From contig JAPKMW010000089.1 in NCBI GenBank assembly GCA_026645575.1, forward strand, positions 1 to 50,654: a stretch of 50,654 nucleotides of DNA, written 5' to 3'. The notes under the pieces were generated by a model. The model was not told the origin of the DNA, did not search any database, and saw nothing but the letters and a program-made list of their open reading frames with translations. Below are positions 15,964 through 24,956 of this stretch, in pieces. Each line of letters starts with the position of its first letter. The first letter of the stretch is position 1. This DNA comes from Caldilineaceae bacterium (GTDB lineage Bacteria > Chloroflexota > Anaerolineae > Caldilineales > Caldilineaceae). The position numbers were made by a program, and so were the translations under genes.

Positions 15964-18684
15964 TTACTCACCCACCACACTCGCCAACAACGCTTGGACA
16001 AACGCGACCTCCTCCGCAATACCCAGTTGTTCATAAATCCGCACCCCTTGCTGGAAAGCCTGACGCGCTTCGTCTAGGCGACCGGCGTCGCGATAAGTTT
16101 CCCCCAGCGCCAACCAAGCCGGCCCCAGCGCCCACAGGTCTTGCCGTTCTTCCCCGGACGCCACCGCTTCGCGTCCGTACCGTTCCGCTTCAGCAAACCG
16201 ACCTTGGACGCGCCGCACATGACCCAACATCGTCAAACAATAGGGGCGCACCACCACCTCTTCCCGTTGCAACCCCGCCTGGGCAAATCCTTCCGCTTTT
16301 GCCAGATCACCTTGATAGAACCACGCTTCGGCCAGATACGCTTCGTTGATCGCCTGCCAGTAGGCATGGTTCAGTTGATGGAAAAAGGCCAGAGCGGTTT
16401 CGGCGGGGGCGATGGCTTCGGTATAGCGCCGCCGGAGCAGATAGACAAAGGCCAGGCTCGAATTGGTCATGCCCACGGCGCAGACCAGATTGCCCGCGGC
16501 TTCATGGTGGCGACCGGCGGCTTGTAGATAGGCGACCGCCGTTTCCAACGCGCCATAGCGCGCCTCCAGAATGCCCAGCGCCTCATAAATTTTCGCCAGG
16601 TGATGATCGTTGGCGCATGACTCGGCGGCGGCCAGCGCATTTTGATAATGGCTGCGGGCCACTGCATAGTTGCCGGCGTTATCTTCGATCTCCCCTTGTA
16701 ACACCTCCAGCAGCAGTCGGGCTTGCAACGCTTCCTGGCGCGCCTGTTCATTGTCACCCAGATAGACCAACGCCTTGCGCCCCATCTCCAGCCGCAGATC
16801 GATTTCCTGGGTGGTGCGCAGTTTGGCGATGCTGTCCAGGCTGCGGCGATACTCGGCCAGCGCGCGGTCAATGTTCCCCGTTTCGGCCAGGAGTTCACCG
16901 TGCAGCGCGTGGGCATGAACCGTGCGCGGTGCGACGGTGGGCCAGGTGTTCTTTTCCATCAACTGCAACCCCTCTTGCGACCGCCCGGCGCGGGCATAGA
17001 GTGGCGCCAGCAGCAGGGTCAACGCCTGTTGATCCTCAAAGGTGGGAAGCGTGCTGTGGGCCAGCGGTGCGAAGAGTTCCAGCGCCGTGGTGGACTGCCC
17101 TTGATCGATCTCTTCCTGCCGGTGAATCAGCCAGGTCCAGATCGCCATTTCGGGCCGTCCCCCCAGAATGTAATGGCGGGCGGCGGCGGTGAAGCGGCCG
17201 CGGTCCGCCAGCAAATGGGCGGCGGCCAGTTCCAGTTCGCTTTTGCGCGCCGGCGGCAATCCTTGGTAGATCAAGTCGCGGAAGGTTGGGTGGAGCGCCA
17301 CGCCGTCGTTGCCCACGCTCTCCACCAACCCCAACGTCACCAGGGCATTAAGCGCCTTCTGGCTCTTGCGCCAGGCGTCACGGGGCGCGCTGCTTTGGAA
17401 GACGGCCAGTTCTTGCAAAAGGGTCAATTCATCGGGGGCCAGGTGTTGGCGCAAGCGGGCCATCACCCAATCGAGCGCCACTGGTGCGGTCAGCGCTTTC
17501 AGCGTATCGGCCAGGGTAGCGCCCCGTTGGTGCAGAGCCAGAAAGAGGCGCAACAACAAAGGGTTGCCGCGGGTCACGCGCAACAAGCGCTCTTGGCCCG
17601 CCGTATCGAGTGCGACGCGAGCATTCTTTAAGAACGTAGTCAGGTCTGGCCCGGTCAGTGGTGACAGGGTGATCAGGCCATCGGCTTGCGGTTCGAGCAA
17701 GACCTTCTGGCCGATCAAGAGCAACGGTGCGCCGGCGCGCACGGCTTGGGCCAGGGCGTCGAGAAAGGTGCGTAACCGTTCATGTTCTTGCGAATCGCGT
17801 AGGTCGTTGGCCAGCAGTAGGTCAACTTCGTCAAAACAGAGCAGGGGCGGCGTGGCGCGTAGATCGAGGAAATGTTGGCGCAGAATGGCTAACGCGCTCA
17901 GCATGTTGTTCTCTTGTGGGTTGGCATTGAGATGGAGCCAAAGGGCTGAAGCCCCCTGCTGGTGAAAGAAATAGGCCAGGGTAAAGAGCAGTTGATCCAG
18001 GTGATCGGTCAGGCCGGGGCGAAAGGTATACCAGAAGACAGCGCCTTTGCGCCAGTGGGCGGCCAGATGCGCGCCCAGGCTGGTCTTGCCCAAGCCGCCG
18101 CCACCGACCAGATGGACAACATGGCCTTCATCCAGCCCAACCTGCGCCTGGGCGATCAGATCGGCGCGCCCGATGAGCGGCGACGCCGTGATCTGTTCCA
18201 GTTGGAGCGCCGGTCGCAACGATTGCACCACGATGCCGCCTAGCGTCTCCACGGCCCGTTCCAGGTAGCGATAGTAGGTGGAACGGCCCAGCGCCAACAG
18301 CTTTACAACTTCGTTTTGTTTGGGGCGCGGATCGGCAAAGTAGGTTAGAAAGAGTATTGCCTGGCTATGGGTTTCCAAGTCCGGCGGCAGGTGACAAACT
18401 GACTCCCAAAGTAAGGATTGGAGGGCGGTCTTGGGGCGCGCCTCCCAATCATGCCAGATGGTGCGCAGCCGGTCATCAATGGCGGGCAGGCCGGTCAGCA
18501 CCACCTGGCGTTTGCGGGCCGGATTTGGCGACGTCCCGGCAAACAAGACCGAGGCGAGCGGCGAACGCTTTTCCAGCCACTCGTGATCATCCACATGTTC
18601 AAGCGTTTGACGTAAAGTCTGCATAAAGCGGTCCGAAATAGGCGCTGTGGGCAGAGAAGTTGGTACTTTATTGGGTAACGTCAT
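15964..18684 (-). CDS. STAND-type ATPase with N-terminal HTH and TPR C-terminus
   Basis: 906 residues from the ATG at 18684; an in-frame TTG at 18732 would add 16. The N-terminal 60-160 region looks like a winged helix (NEVVKLLALGRSTYYRYLERAVETL). The NTPase has Walker A GGGGLGKTS at about 194-202 and Walker B LLCFDE at about 281-286, then a sensor-like TRGNPLLLRLFL motif. The C-terminal 400 residues are tetratricopeptide repeats (for example ALGETYRDAGRLDEARQAFQQG). STAND proteins are NTP-switched hubs that sense a ligand or partner through the repeats and act as regulators or, in defence, as death effectors; here the HTH favours regulation. It converges with the HEPN-like gene, 76 bases apart. 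Confidence 0.82.
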   Translation of the reverse strand: MTLPNKVPTSLPTAPISDRFMQTLRQTLEHVDDHEWLEKRSPLASVLFAGTSPNPARKRQVVLTGLPAIDDRLRTIWHDWEARPKTALQSLLWESVCHLPPDLETHSQAILFLTYFADPRPKQNEVVKLLALGRSTYYRYLERAVETLGGIVVQSLRPALQLEQITASPLIGRADLIAQAQVGLDEGHVVHLVGGGGLGKTSLGAHLAAHWRKGAVFWYTFRPGLTDHLDQLLFTLAYFFHQQGASALWLHLNANPQENNMLSALAILRQHFLDLRATPPLLCFDEVDLLLANDLRDSQEHERLRTFLDALAQAVRAGAPLLLIGQKVLLEPQADGLITLSPLTGPDLTTFLKNARVALDTAGQERLLRVTRGNPLLLRLFLALHQRGATLADTLKALTAPVALDWVMARLRQHLAPDELTLLQELAVFQSSAPRDAWRKSQKALNALVTLGLVESVGNDGVALHPTFRDLIYQGLPPARKSELELAAAHLLADRGRFTAAARHYILGGRPEMAIWTWLIHRQEEIDQGQSTTALELFAPLAHSTLPTFEDQQALTLLLAPLYARAGRSQEGLQLMEKNTWPTVAPRTVHAHALHGELLAETGNIDRALAEYRRSLDSIAKLRTTQEIDLRLEMGRKALVYLGDNEQARQEALQARLLLEVLQGEIEDNAGNYAVARSHYQNALAAAESCANDHHLAKIYEALGILEARYGALETAVAYLQAAGRHHEAAGNLVCAVGMTNSSLAFVYLLRRRYTEAIAPAETALAFFHQLNHAYWQAINEAYLAEAWFYQGDLAKAEGFAQAGLQREEVVVRPYCLTMLGHVRRVQGRFAEAERYGREAVASGEERQDLWALGPAWLALGETYRDAGRLDEARQAFQQGVRIYEQLGIAEEVAFVQALLASVVGE

Positions 18685-18856
18685 AACACAACTCGCTTGC
18701 TTTGTGGGACTTTTTGGGACACAACCGGGCAAAATTGAGACTTTTTGGCCGCGCAGCCCACCCCCACCCGTGGTATGATGGGCCAGGCGACAACACTAAC
18801 AACCTGCTACACCGACCGTCGTTTAACCGATCTTGTGTCAATGGTAACGATTTGTA

Positions 18857-18968
18857 TCACAGAGTAACACAGAGGCGGCGCAGAGGTTCACAAAGAAAAA
18901 GCGTCACTGCTCAGAAATCTCTCTGCGCTTCTCTGTGAAATCTTTGCGATCTCTGTGAACCTGAATTG
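18857..18968. repeat. CACAGAG dispersed hairpin element, copy 1
   Basis: Starts TCACAGAG (18857-18864) and ends CTCTGTGAA (18951-18959) plus CCTGAATTG. It is full of short CACAGAG/CTCTGTG pairs and has GCGCAGAG/CTCTGCGC arms inside. The same ends recur at 25552-25680. It lies in the 338-base space between the STAND gene and a secreted protein gene; no ORF was found there. Confidence 0.7.
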
Positions 18969-19021
18969 GTACGATTAACGTCCAAATTGTGTAAAGCTGA
19001 ACCAGGACAGAAAGAGAACCT

Positions 19022-19810
19022 ATGAACAGATACTCCTTACGTAAACGGAACATAGCCCGTTGGCTGGCAGCGCTCTTGATTGCGTGTTTACTACCGCTGC
19101 CGCTGAGAACAACCGTCGCCTATGCACAAAATGTGCCGGCGGCCTGTCGTAACGACAACGGTCAGCCCGTTCAGCCGCCGCAGGTGATTGGCGCCTGGGC
19201 ATTAGCGCTCAACTTTAATCACGCCCCCTCCAGCAGCAGCACCATTGGTTGCCGGATCATGACCGTTGCCCTCTCACCGCAACAGGTACTGTACGATTTG
19301 GTGAGTTGTACCATTAGCAATAATACCAGCAATGTGCAGGTGGGCGGCGGCGCTGCGCCCTTTGACGGCAACTTCGTGATTACTTGCCCCAATGGGCCGC
19401 CGGTTCCCGGCTATGGGCCATTGTACGATGGCTTTGCGGTCTACGGTCGCGCGCAATTTCCGAAGCTAAACAATATGGCCGCCTTTAAGATTGTCGAGCA
19501 TCAGGATGTGACGTTGACGGCAGAGGTCAGTGCCAACGCCCGCATCCGACTGACCAGTCGTTACGGCTCGGCCAATTATCAATCAACGGATACGACAACG
19601 GATGTCGTGGCAGCGCCGGTCTATTTTGGTTCCTTTGTCGGCGCCGGCAATGGACGCCATGAAGTGGAACAGAACATTTTTTATTACGGCATACCCGTCG
19701 AGAAATTCCCCTTTACCTTTAGCCAACCCTTTATCATTGGTCGCGCCCAGAAGCCGTGGACGCTCTACGAACTGGTCATTGATCCGCCGCCGCCACGTGG
19801 GGGGATTTAG
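19022..19810 (+). CDS. Secreted hypothetical protein
   Basis: 262 residues with a clear signal peptide (RWLAALLIACLLPLPL, cleavage likely after AYAQ). The mature part has a few Cys and many aromatic, Gly and Pro residues, suggesting a beta-rich extracellular protein. AAAGAGA lies before the ATG. No domain was recognised. It ends at a convincing terminator at 19896-19935. Confidence 0.6.
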   Translation: MNRYSLRKRNIARWLAALLIACLLPLPLRTTVAYAQNVPAACRNDNGQPVQPPQVIGAWALALNFNHAPSSSSTIGCRIMTVALSPQQVLYDLVSCTISNNTSNVQVGGGAAPFDGNFVITCPNGPPVPGYGPLYDGFAVYGRAQFPKLNNMAAFKIVEHQDVTLTAEVSANARIRLTSRYGSANYQSTDTTTDVVAAPVYFGSFVGAGNGRHEVEQNIFYYGIPVEKFPFTFSQPFIIGRAQKPWTLYELVIDPPPPRGGI

Positions 19811-19895
19811 CGATTCGTCGGCATAGTATGCCAAATTGTCGTTAAATTTTCAAATAGTCCTGTGGTAACGCGGTAACTACTGCTGCTTCGCCATC

Positions 19896-19935
19896 CAGCC
19901 GTCCTGTGTTCGTCAACGTAGGGCGGCTGTTGTTT
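19896..19935 (+). terminator. Intrinsic terminator of the secreted protein gene
   Basis: CAGCCGTCCT pairs with AGGGCGGCTG (10 pairs, one U-G), followed by TTGTTT. It lies 85 bases after the stop codon. Confidence 0.65.
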
Positions 19936-19980
19936 ATGATCACATTCTAGTCATTACCATAGGGCTTACCCAGCACCAGA

Positions 19981-20012
19981 CCTTGTCATCGTGGGTACCC
20001 ACGATGACAAGG
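19981..20012. repeat. 32-bp perfect palindrome
   Basis: Every base from 19981 to 20012 is self-complementary (centre GGGTACCC, ends CCTTGTC/GACAAGG). It lies between convergent genes and could be a terminator, a protein site or an excision scar. Confidence 0.85.
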
Positions 20013-20070
20013 AAACGAAAGACCTTTTGACTCTAATTATGGCCAGCCGCCACTGCCCGCAACGTAGTAT

Positions 20071-20095
20071 CTGTCAGGTTTACGACACCTGACAG
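20071..20095. terminator. 9-bp hairpin near the end of the hydrolase gene
   Basis: CTGTCAGGT (20071-20079), 7-base loop, ACCTGACAG (20087-20095). It lies about 45 bases past the stop of the minus-strand hydrolase gene. There is no strong T-run, so terminator activity is uncertain. Confidence 0.4.
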
Positions 20096-20139
20096 GTCTC
20101 GCTGGCGGCGCATCCGTCTTGCGTAAATCCTATATTGGT

Positions 20140-21090
20140 CTACCCATGTAACGCCCGCTTGAGCGCCGCTTCACAGCCACTGGCAAACCGGCGTGAGACA
20201 TCAGCATCCGGCACAAAAAGGTCGGAGCCGTGATAGCAGCCGCGATAGATATGCAACTCAGTCGGCACGCCAGCCTGGAGCAGCCGTTGGGCATAGGCAA
20301 TATCTTCGTCGAGGAAAAGATCAAACTCGCCGACCGGAATATAGGCCGGCGGCAAACCGCGCAGATCGGTGGCGCGGAAAGCAGCAGCATAGGGTGATAC
20401 ATCATCGTCGGGGTCGCGACCCAAGTAGGCTTTCCAGGCCAGCAGGTTGCTCTGGCGATTCCAGACGCGCGACTCGGTGATGGCCTGGCTGGACGGGGTG
20501 ACATTGCGGTCGTCGATCATCGGGTAGATGGGCAGTTGGAAGCAGACCGGCACTTCCCCACGATCACGGGCCAACAGCGCCAACCCAGCCGTCAGACCAC
20601 CGCCGGCGCTGGCGCCGCCAATGGCAATGCGTTGCGGGTTGACCCCTAGTTCAGCGGCATTGGTCGCCAACCATTTGAGCGCCGCATAGCAATCTTCCAC
20701 CGGCGCTGGGAAGGGATGTTCGGGCGCCAGCCGATATTCGACGGAAACCACCACGCAGTGAATCTCCTTTGCCAGGTGGCGCGCCCGTGCATCGTCGCCG
20801 GCCACATCGCCCAATACATAGCCGCCGCCATGAATCCACAGCAGGGCCGGCAACACGGCGGGACGGGTGGTTGGTTGGTAGACGCGGACAAAGACATCCG
20901 GATCACCGGACGGGCCGGGGATCTGGCGGTCCTCGCTACGCACGCCTTCAATCACCGGAGCGGGTAGCATGGCAAATAAAGCCGAGAGTTTAGCACGGGT
21001 GCCAGGAATGTCGGTCAGATCCAGGAGATCCGGCGGAAACGCCTCTAAGCCGGCGCGCAATTCAGGGTCAACGCGATCAATGAGACTCAT
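20140..21090 (-). CDS. Alpha/beta hydrolase, HSL-type esterase
   Basis: 316 residues from the ATG at 21090, preceded by AAGGAG; the frame extends upstream without a site. The oxyanion motif HGGG is at 87-90, the nucleophile elbow GASAGG has Ser161, and the C-terminal GEFDLFLDED and YHGSD segments fit the Asp and His of the triad. The hormone-sensitive-lipase family hydrolyses short acyl esters, including acetyl groups on sugars. The gene sits 126 bases downstream of the arabinofuranosidase gene on the same strand, so a role in removing ester decorations from plant polysaccharides is a reasonable inference. Confidence 0.88.
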   Translation of the reverse strand: MSLIDRVDPELRAGLEAFPPDLLDLTDIPGTRAKLSALFAMLPAPVIEGVRSEDRQIPGPSGDPDVFVRVYQPTTRPAVLPALLWIHGGGYVLGDVAGDDARARHLAKEIHCVVVSVEYRLAPEHPFPAPVEDCYAALKWLATNAAELGVNPQRIAIGGASAGGGLTAGLALLARDRGEVPVCFQLPIYPMIDDRNVTPSSQAITESRVWNRQSNLLAWKAYLGRDPDDDVSPYAAAFRATDLRGLPPAYIPVGEFDLFLDEDIAYAQRLLQAGVPTELHIYRGCYHGSDLFVPDADVSRRFASGCEAALKRALHG

Positions 21091-21216
21091 CGTTCTTCTC
21101 CTTTGAGTTGGGTGGTGGGGAAACAAAATGGGATTGCTGGGAAGCTGGGAAATGATGCAAGCCCAATTTGGTTGCATCACTTCCCAACGCAGTATACTAC
21201 AAGTGGGCGTAAAGCT

Positions 21217-22701
21217 CTAGTGGATGGCAACAACCGCCACCGCCATCGGCGGTAACTGCACTTGCACCTGTTGCCCATTGTGGGCAAGGGCTTGCAAGGT
21301 GGTTGCCGTGACTGTTTCCGGCTGGGCAAAGGTATTGTGCGCCTGCATTGTGTCCGCCGTGACAATGCGCCCGGTGACGCCAGTAATGGCCGCCTGACCG
21401 CTGAGATTGAGTGTCACAGCGGCGCCATTGCGGCTGTCCAGATTGCAGAGCGACACATGCACCACCCCCGCCCCATTCTTGGACGCCGAAACACTGAGTT
21501 GAGGCAGGCTTTCGCTATTGTGAGTATAGTCGGCGCCATTCTCGACCGTTGTATGCAGCAGTGTGGCATCCTGATGCACCTGATAGAGGTCAAAAACATG
21601 ATAGGTCGGCGTCAAGATAAATTCGGCGCCATTGGTCAGAATCAGCGCCTGCAACACATTCACCGTCTGCGCCAAATTCGCCATGTGGACGCGCGCACAG
21701 TGGTGGTTGAAGATGTTGAGGGTGAGGCCGGCGACCAAGGCATCGCGCAGGCTGTTCTGCTGATAGAGAAAACCGGGTGTCGTGCCCGGCTCGACATCAT
21801 ACCAGGTGCCCCACTCATCGACAATCAAGCCGACGCGCCGTTCCGGGTCATAGCGATCCATGATGGCGCTGTGGTTAGTCACAATTTCGTCCATGCGCGC
21901 CGCCTTTTTGAGCGTGAGAAACCATTCCTCTTCCGTGAAATCCGTCGCTGACCCTTTGTGCGCCCAAGTGTGAGGGACGGTATAGTAGTGGAGGCTGAGG
22001 CCATGCATGTGCCGCCCCGACTCGCGCATCAGGGTTTCGGTCCAGTCATAGTTGAAATCGCTGGCGCCACAGGCAATCTTGTAGATTTTGTTATCGCCGT
22101 AACTGCGCACATAGGTTTGGTAACGGCGATAGGTGGCGGCATATTCGGCGGCGGTCATATGGCCGCCACAGCCCCAGTTTTCGTTGCCGACACCAAAGTA
22201 TTTTACGCGCCACGGTTTGTGGCGACCATTGGCGCGGCGCAGGTCGGCCAGGGTCGAGTCGCCGCCAAAGGTCATATACTCGACCCAATCCTGCATCTCC
22301 TCCACGGTGCCGCTGCCTACATTGCCGGCGATGTAGGGTTCGCAGCCCAACAACTCACACAGGTGGAGAAATTCATGCGTGCCAAAGTGATTATTTTCAA
22401 TCACGCCACCCCAGTGGGTGTTGATCGTACGTGGCCGTTGGTCGCGCGGGCCAACGCCGTAGCGCCAGTGATACTCATCGGCAAAACAGCCCCCTGGCCA
22501 GCGCAGGTTAGGGATATTCAAACGCCGCAGTGCGGCCAGAAGATCATTGCGAATGCCGTCGGTGTTGGGAATGGGCGAATCCTCGCCGACCCACATGCCC
22601 TCATAAATACAGCGCCCCAGATGTTCAGCAAAGTGACCGTAGATGTGGCGGCTAATCGTGCCTTGGGCCGCGCCGGTGTTGATGGTGATGGTTGTCGTCA
22701 T
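21217..22701 (-). CDS. abfA: GH51 alpha-L-arabinofuranosidase
   Basis: 494 residues, the usual length for intracellular GH51, with no signal peptide. It shows the family patterns [38 protein letters not shown], the acid/base GNENWG (Glu174) and nucleophile VDEWGTW (Glu296), then a C-terminal beta-sandwich. It releases terminal arabinose from arabino-oligosaccharides in the cytoplasm. AGGACA lies before the ATG. It is divergent from the sugar-acid dehydratase gene at 23140, suggesting a shared regulatory region for plant-sugar use. Confidence 0.93.
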   Translation of the reverse strand: MTTTITINTGAAQGTISRHIYGHFAEHLGRCIYEGMWVGEDSPIPNTDGIRNDLLAALRRLNIPNLRWPGGCFADEYHWRYGVGPRDQRPRTINTHWGGVIENNHFGTHEFLHLCELLGCEPYIAGNVGSGTVEEMQDWVEYMTFGGDSTLADLRRANGRHKPWRVKYFGVGNENWGCGGHMTAAEYAATYRRYQTYVRSYGDNKIYKIACGASDFNYDWTETLMRESGRHMHGLSLHYYTVPHTWAHKGSATDFTEEEWFLTLKKAARMDEIVTNHSAIMDRYDPERRVGLIVDEWGTWYDVEPGTTPGFLYQQNSLRDALVAGLTLNIFNHHCARVHMANLAQTVNVLQALILTNGAEFILTPTYHVFDLYQVHQDATLLHTTVENGADYTHNSESLPQLSVSASKNGAGVVHVSLCNLDSRNGAAVTLNLSGQAAITGVTGRIVTADTMQAHNTFAQPETVTATTLQALAHNGQQVQVQLPPMAVAVVAIH

Positions 22702-22869
22702 ACATTGTCCTGTTTTTAGTTGCTTGTTTTTGCAGAATCGGTTGTGTATGCAATCGCGTTTTCAGTGTAACCTTTTGTCCGATTGCACTATCTACTTTAC
22801 GGCATCAGGCCCAGATCCCCGAAAAAACGCGTTCGGCGGATTCCACAAGCTACGGTATACTGTCCCACA

Positions 22870-22907
22870 ACGGATGATCTATTACTAAACGGATGCTCTA
22901 TTACTAA
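22870..22907. repeat. Tandem pair of 19-base repeats
   Basis: ACGGATGATCTATTACTAA (22870-22888) followed directly by ACGGATGCTCTATTACTAA (22889-22907), one difference, next to the MITE-like element. It may be a duplicated regulator site. Confidence 0.7.
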
Positions 22908-22910
22908 ATA

Positions 22911-23111
22911 AGGGTGCGGCAACACTACAACGGATTTAGGAAGCAGCGAATTTTGTATCATCACGATCGAGTCAATTAAGAAGCGGAATTTTGCCTTTTC
23001 CCGGAAGGGCCAAAACCACGGCTTTTCTCCTGATTAGAGGATAGCTCCCCATACCGACAAAAAATCCGCTACTCCCTAAATCCGTTGTAGTGTTCGTGTA
23101 ACCCGCACCCT
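22911..23111. mobile_element. MITE-like element with terminal inverted repeats
   Basis: About 201 bases. The outer ends AGGGTGCGG (22911-22919) and CCGCACCCT (23103-23111) match, and inside them AACACTACAACGGATTTAGG (22921-22940) pairs perfectly with 23075-23094. Similarity continues inward (AGCAGCGAATTTTGT against AGTAGCGGATTTTTTGT). The right arm has an extra 7 bases between the outer and inner matches. No coding capacity. It fills most of the promoter region between the arabinofuranosidase and dehydratase genes. No clear target-site duplication was found. Confidence 0.65.
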
Positions 23112-23139
23112 GTTTTTGGGATAAAAACAAGGAGGAATT

Positions 23140-24285
23140 ATGCAAATTACTGCGATCAAACCCTTTATCGTCGATCCCGGCACGGGCAAAAACTGGCTCT
23201 TTGTCAAAGTGGAGACCGATAGCGGCCTCTATGGCTGGGGCGAAGCCTATACTCAAGCCGACCGTGATCGGGCCATTGAGATCCATATTCAACAACTAGG
23301 GCGCTATTTGATCGGGCGCAACCCCTTTGACATCAAACATTTCACCTTTCTGGCCTATAACGATTACGCCAACAAGCGTGGGTCGATGGAGTGCTACTGC
23401 GCTATCAGCGGGCTGGAGATCGCCCTGTGGGACATTGTGGGCAAAGCGACGGGGCAGCCGGTCTATAACTTGTTGGGCGGCAAATGTCGCGACAAGGTGC
23501 GGGTCTATGCGAATGGATGGGGCGGTGGTGGGACCCCCGAAGAGGCGGCGGAAAAAGCCAAAGCAGTGGTCAACAAAGGCTTTACGGCCCTCAAGTTTGA
23601 CCCCTTCCCCAACCCCTGGCGCGCCTACATCGATCGCAAACAGGAAGATGAAGCGGTCGCCAAAGTGGCAGCCGTGCGCGAAGCTGTGGGGCCGGAAGTG
23701 GAAATTTTGATCGAGGTGCATCGTCGGCTGGCGCCCATGCACGCGGTGCGGGTGGCGCGGCGCATGGAAGAGTATCGCCCCTTCTGGTATGAAGAGCCGG
23801 TCTCCTTCCGCGATCTCGACAGCCTGGTCGAAGCGCGCCAACAGATCAACATCCCCGTGGTTACCGGCGAAGAGGTCTACACCAAGCTTGAATTCAAGCA
23901 GGTCTTTGAACGGCGCGCCGCCGACATCATCAACCCGGACGTGTGCAATGTTGGTGGCATCCTAGAACTACGCGAAATCGCCGCCATGGCCGAAGTGCAC
24001 CACGTTGCCGTCTCCCCGCATAATTACAACAGCACAACGTTAGGGTTAGCTGCCACCCTTCACGCCACTGCCGGGATGCCCAATTTCCTGATCACAGAAT
24101 ACTTTGTCAACTTTGAACCTATCGGCAACGCCATCGCCACCACGCCTTTCACAGTGGAAAACAGTTATATCACCCTGCCCACGACGCCCGGTCTGGGCAT
24201 CGATCTCGACGAAGCCGCCCTAGCTCAACGTCCCTATCGCGAACATGCGCTGCGCAAATTGCGCCAGCCACAAGAAGAAGCGTAA
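23140..24285 (+). CDS. Enolase-superfamily sugar-acid dehydratase (galactonate dehydratase-like)
   Basis: 381 residues with AAGGAGG before the ATG. It is of the mandelate racemase/muconate lactonising type with an N-terminal capping domain and a barrel. Likely metal ligands are Glu192 (IEVH), Glu218 or 219 (WYEEP) and Glu244 or 245 (TGEEV); His194 and His294 (SPHNYNS) are the expected acid/base residues, as in D-galactonate dehydratases. It would remove water from an aldonic or uronic-derived acid to give a 2-keto-3-deoxy acid; the substrate cannot be told from sequence. The divergent arabinofuranosidase gene suggests pentose or hexose acids from plant matter. Confidence 0.88.
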   Translation: MQITAIKPFIVDPGTGKNWLFVKVETDSGLYGWGEAYTQADRDRAIEIHIQQLGRYLIGRNPFDIKHFTFLAYNDYANKRGSMECYCAISGLEIALWDIVGKATGQPVYNLLGGKCRDKVRVYANGWGGGGTPEEAAEKAKAVVNKGFTALKFDPFPNPWRAYIDRKQEDEAVAKVAAVREAVGPEVEILIEVHRRLAPMHAVRVARRMEEYRPFWYEEPVSFRDLDSLVEARQQINIPVVTGEEVYTKLEFKQVFERRAADIINPDVCNVGGILELREIAAMAEVHHVAVSPHNYNSTTLGLAATLHATAGMPNFLITEYFVNFEPIGNAIATTPFTVENSYITLPTTPGLGIDLDEAALAQRPYREHALRKLRQPQEEA

Positions 24286-24294
24286 AGCGTAGGG

Positions 24295-24307
24295 ACCCTT
24301 TCAGGGT
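24295..24307 (+). terminator. Short hairpin after the dehydratase gene
   Basis: ACCCT TTC AGGGT, 10 bases after the stop codon. Only five pairs and no T-run, so it is a weak candidate. Confidence 0.3.
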
Positions 24308-24441
24308 GACAGGCGAGTTTGACGATTTTGGTTCTTATTTTTGGCCTTTTCTGGTCTTGACATTACAATCAACTATAGTATGCTCGGCCACCGAACGTCA
24401 GGAAGTTATTTTGGTGTAATTATCCACTCGGTTTGCTCCCA

Positions 24442-24458
24442 GCCAGTCCGTGACTGGC
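24442..24458. repeat. GCCAGTCCGTGACTGGC hairpin
   Basis: A 6-bp stem around CCGTG. It carries the GTCCGTGAC core shared by the large hairpins at 32043, 42091 and 44999 and ends about 60 bases before the VOC gene. Confidence 0.5.
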
Positions 24459-24516
24459 GACGAGCGGAAGTCTGGCCGCTTAAAATGAATCAAACCCAAG
24501 GGAAGAGGAAAAAGGC

Positions 24517-24888
24517 ATGAAACTAAAAGCAACCCATCACATTGCCATTCGCACACAGAATATGGCGGCAATGACACAATTCTATACGGAAACGCTTGGT
24601 TTCCCGATCACGAAACGCTGGGATGAGGTCAACATTATCTTTATCGGGATTGGCAGTACAACCATTGAATTGATTGGCGCCCCCAAAGCCCCTGCACCAA
24701 ACACACCGGCCGGCGCCATTGATCATCTTGCGCTCCATGTGGAAAGTGTCGATGAAGCCCATCAGGAGTTGGTGGCCAAAGGCGTACCCATCACCGTACA
24801 ACCAAAAGATTTCCAAGACATCCGCCTCTGTTTCTTCAAAGACCCGGATGGGAATTCGTTGGAGTTGGTTGAAGAGTTGAATAAGTAG
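24517..24888 (+). CDS. VOC-superfamily protein, methylmalonyl-CoA epimerase/glyoxalase-like
   Basis: 123 residues, a single vicinal-oxygen-chelate module pair. Potential metal ligands are His8 (THHIAI), Glu51 (TTIELIG), His70 (IDHLALHV) and Glu116 (SLELVE). KDPDGNSLELVE is the usual C-terminal signature. Members include glyoxalase I, methylmalonyl-CoA epimerase and antibiotic-binding proteins; the sequence alone does not choose. AAGAGGAAAAAGG lies before the ATG. The stop codon overlaps a long hairpin at 24887-24947. Confidence 0.8.
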   Translation: MKLKATHHIAIRTQNMAAMTQFYTETLGFPITKRWDEVNIIFIGIGSTTIELIGAPKAPAPNTPAGAIDHLALHVESVDEAHQELVAKGVPITVQPKDFQDIRLCFFKDPDGNSLELVEELNK

Positions 24889-24947
24889 AGATTAAGAGAT
24901 TGAGAGATTACAGCCGAGTCTCTTAATCTCTTAATCTCTTAATCTCC
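24887..24947. terminator. 24-bp hairpin of AGAGATTA repeats
   Basis: AGAGATTAAGAGATTGAGAG-type bases at 24887-24910 pair with TAATCTC repeats at 24924-24947 (one G-U). It starts on the stop codon of the VOC gene and ends just before the MOSC gene. Half-copies of the same repeat occur near 30245-30277. Confidence 0.6.
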
Positions 24948-24956
24948 GTCTGGCCT

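Noticed and set aside
16723..17631. 302-residue plus-strand frame inside the STAND ATPase gene
   Set aside because: It is antisense to a gene with clear Walker and TPR motifs and has no recognisable protein features.
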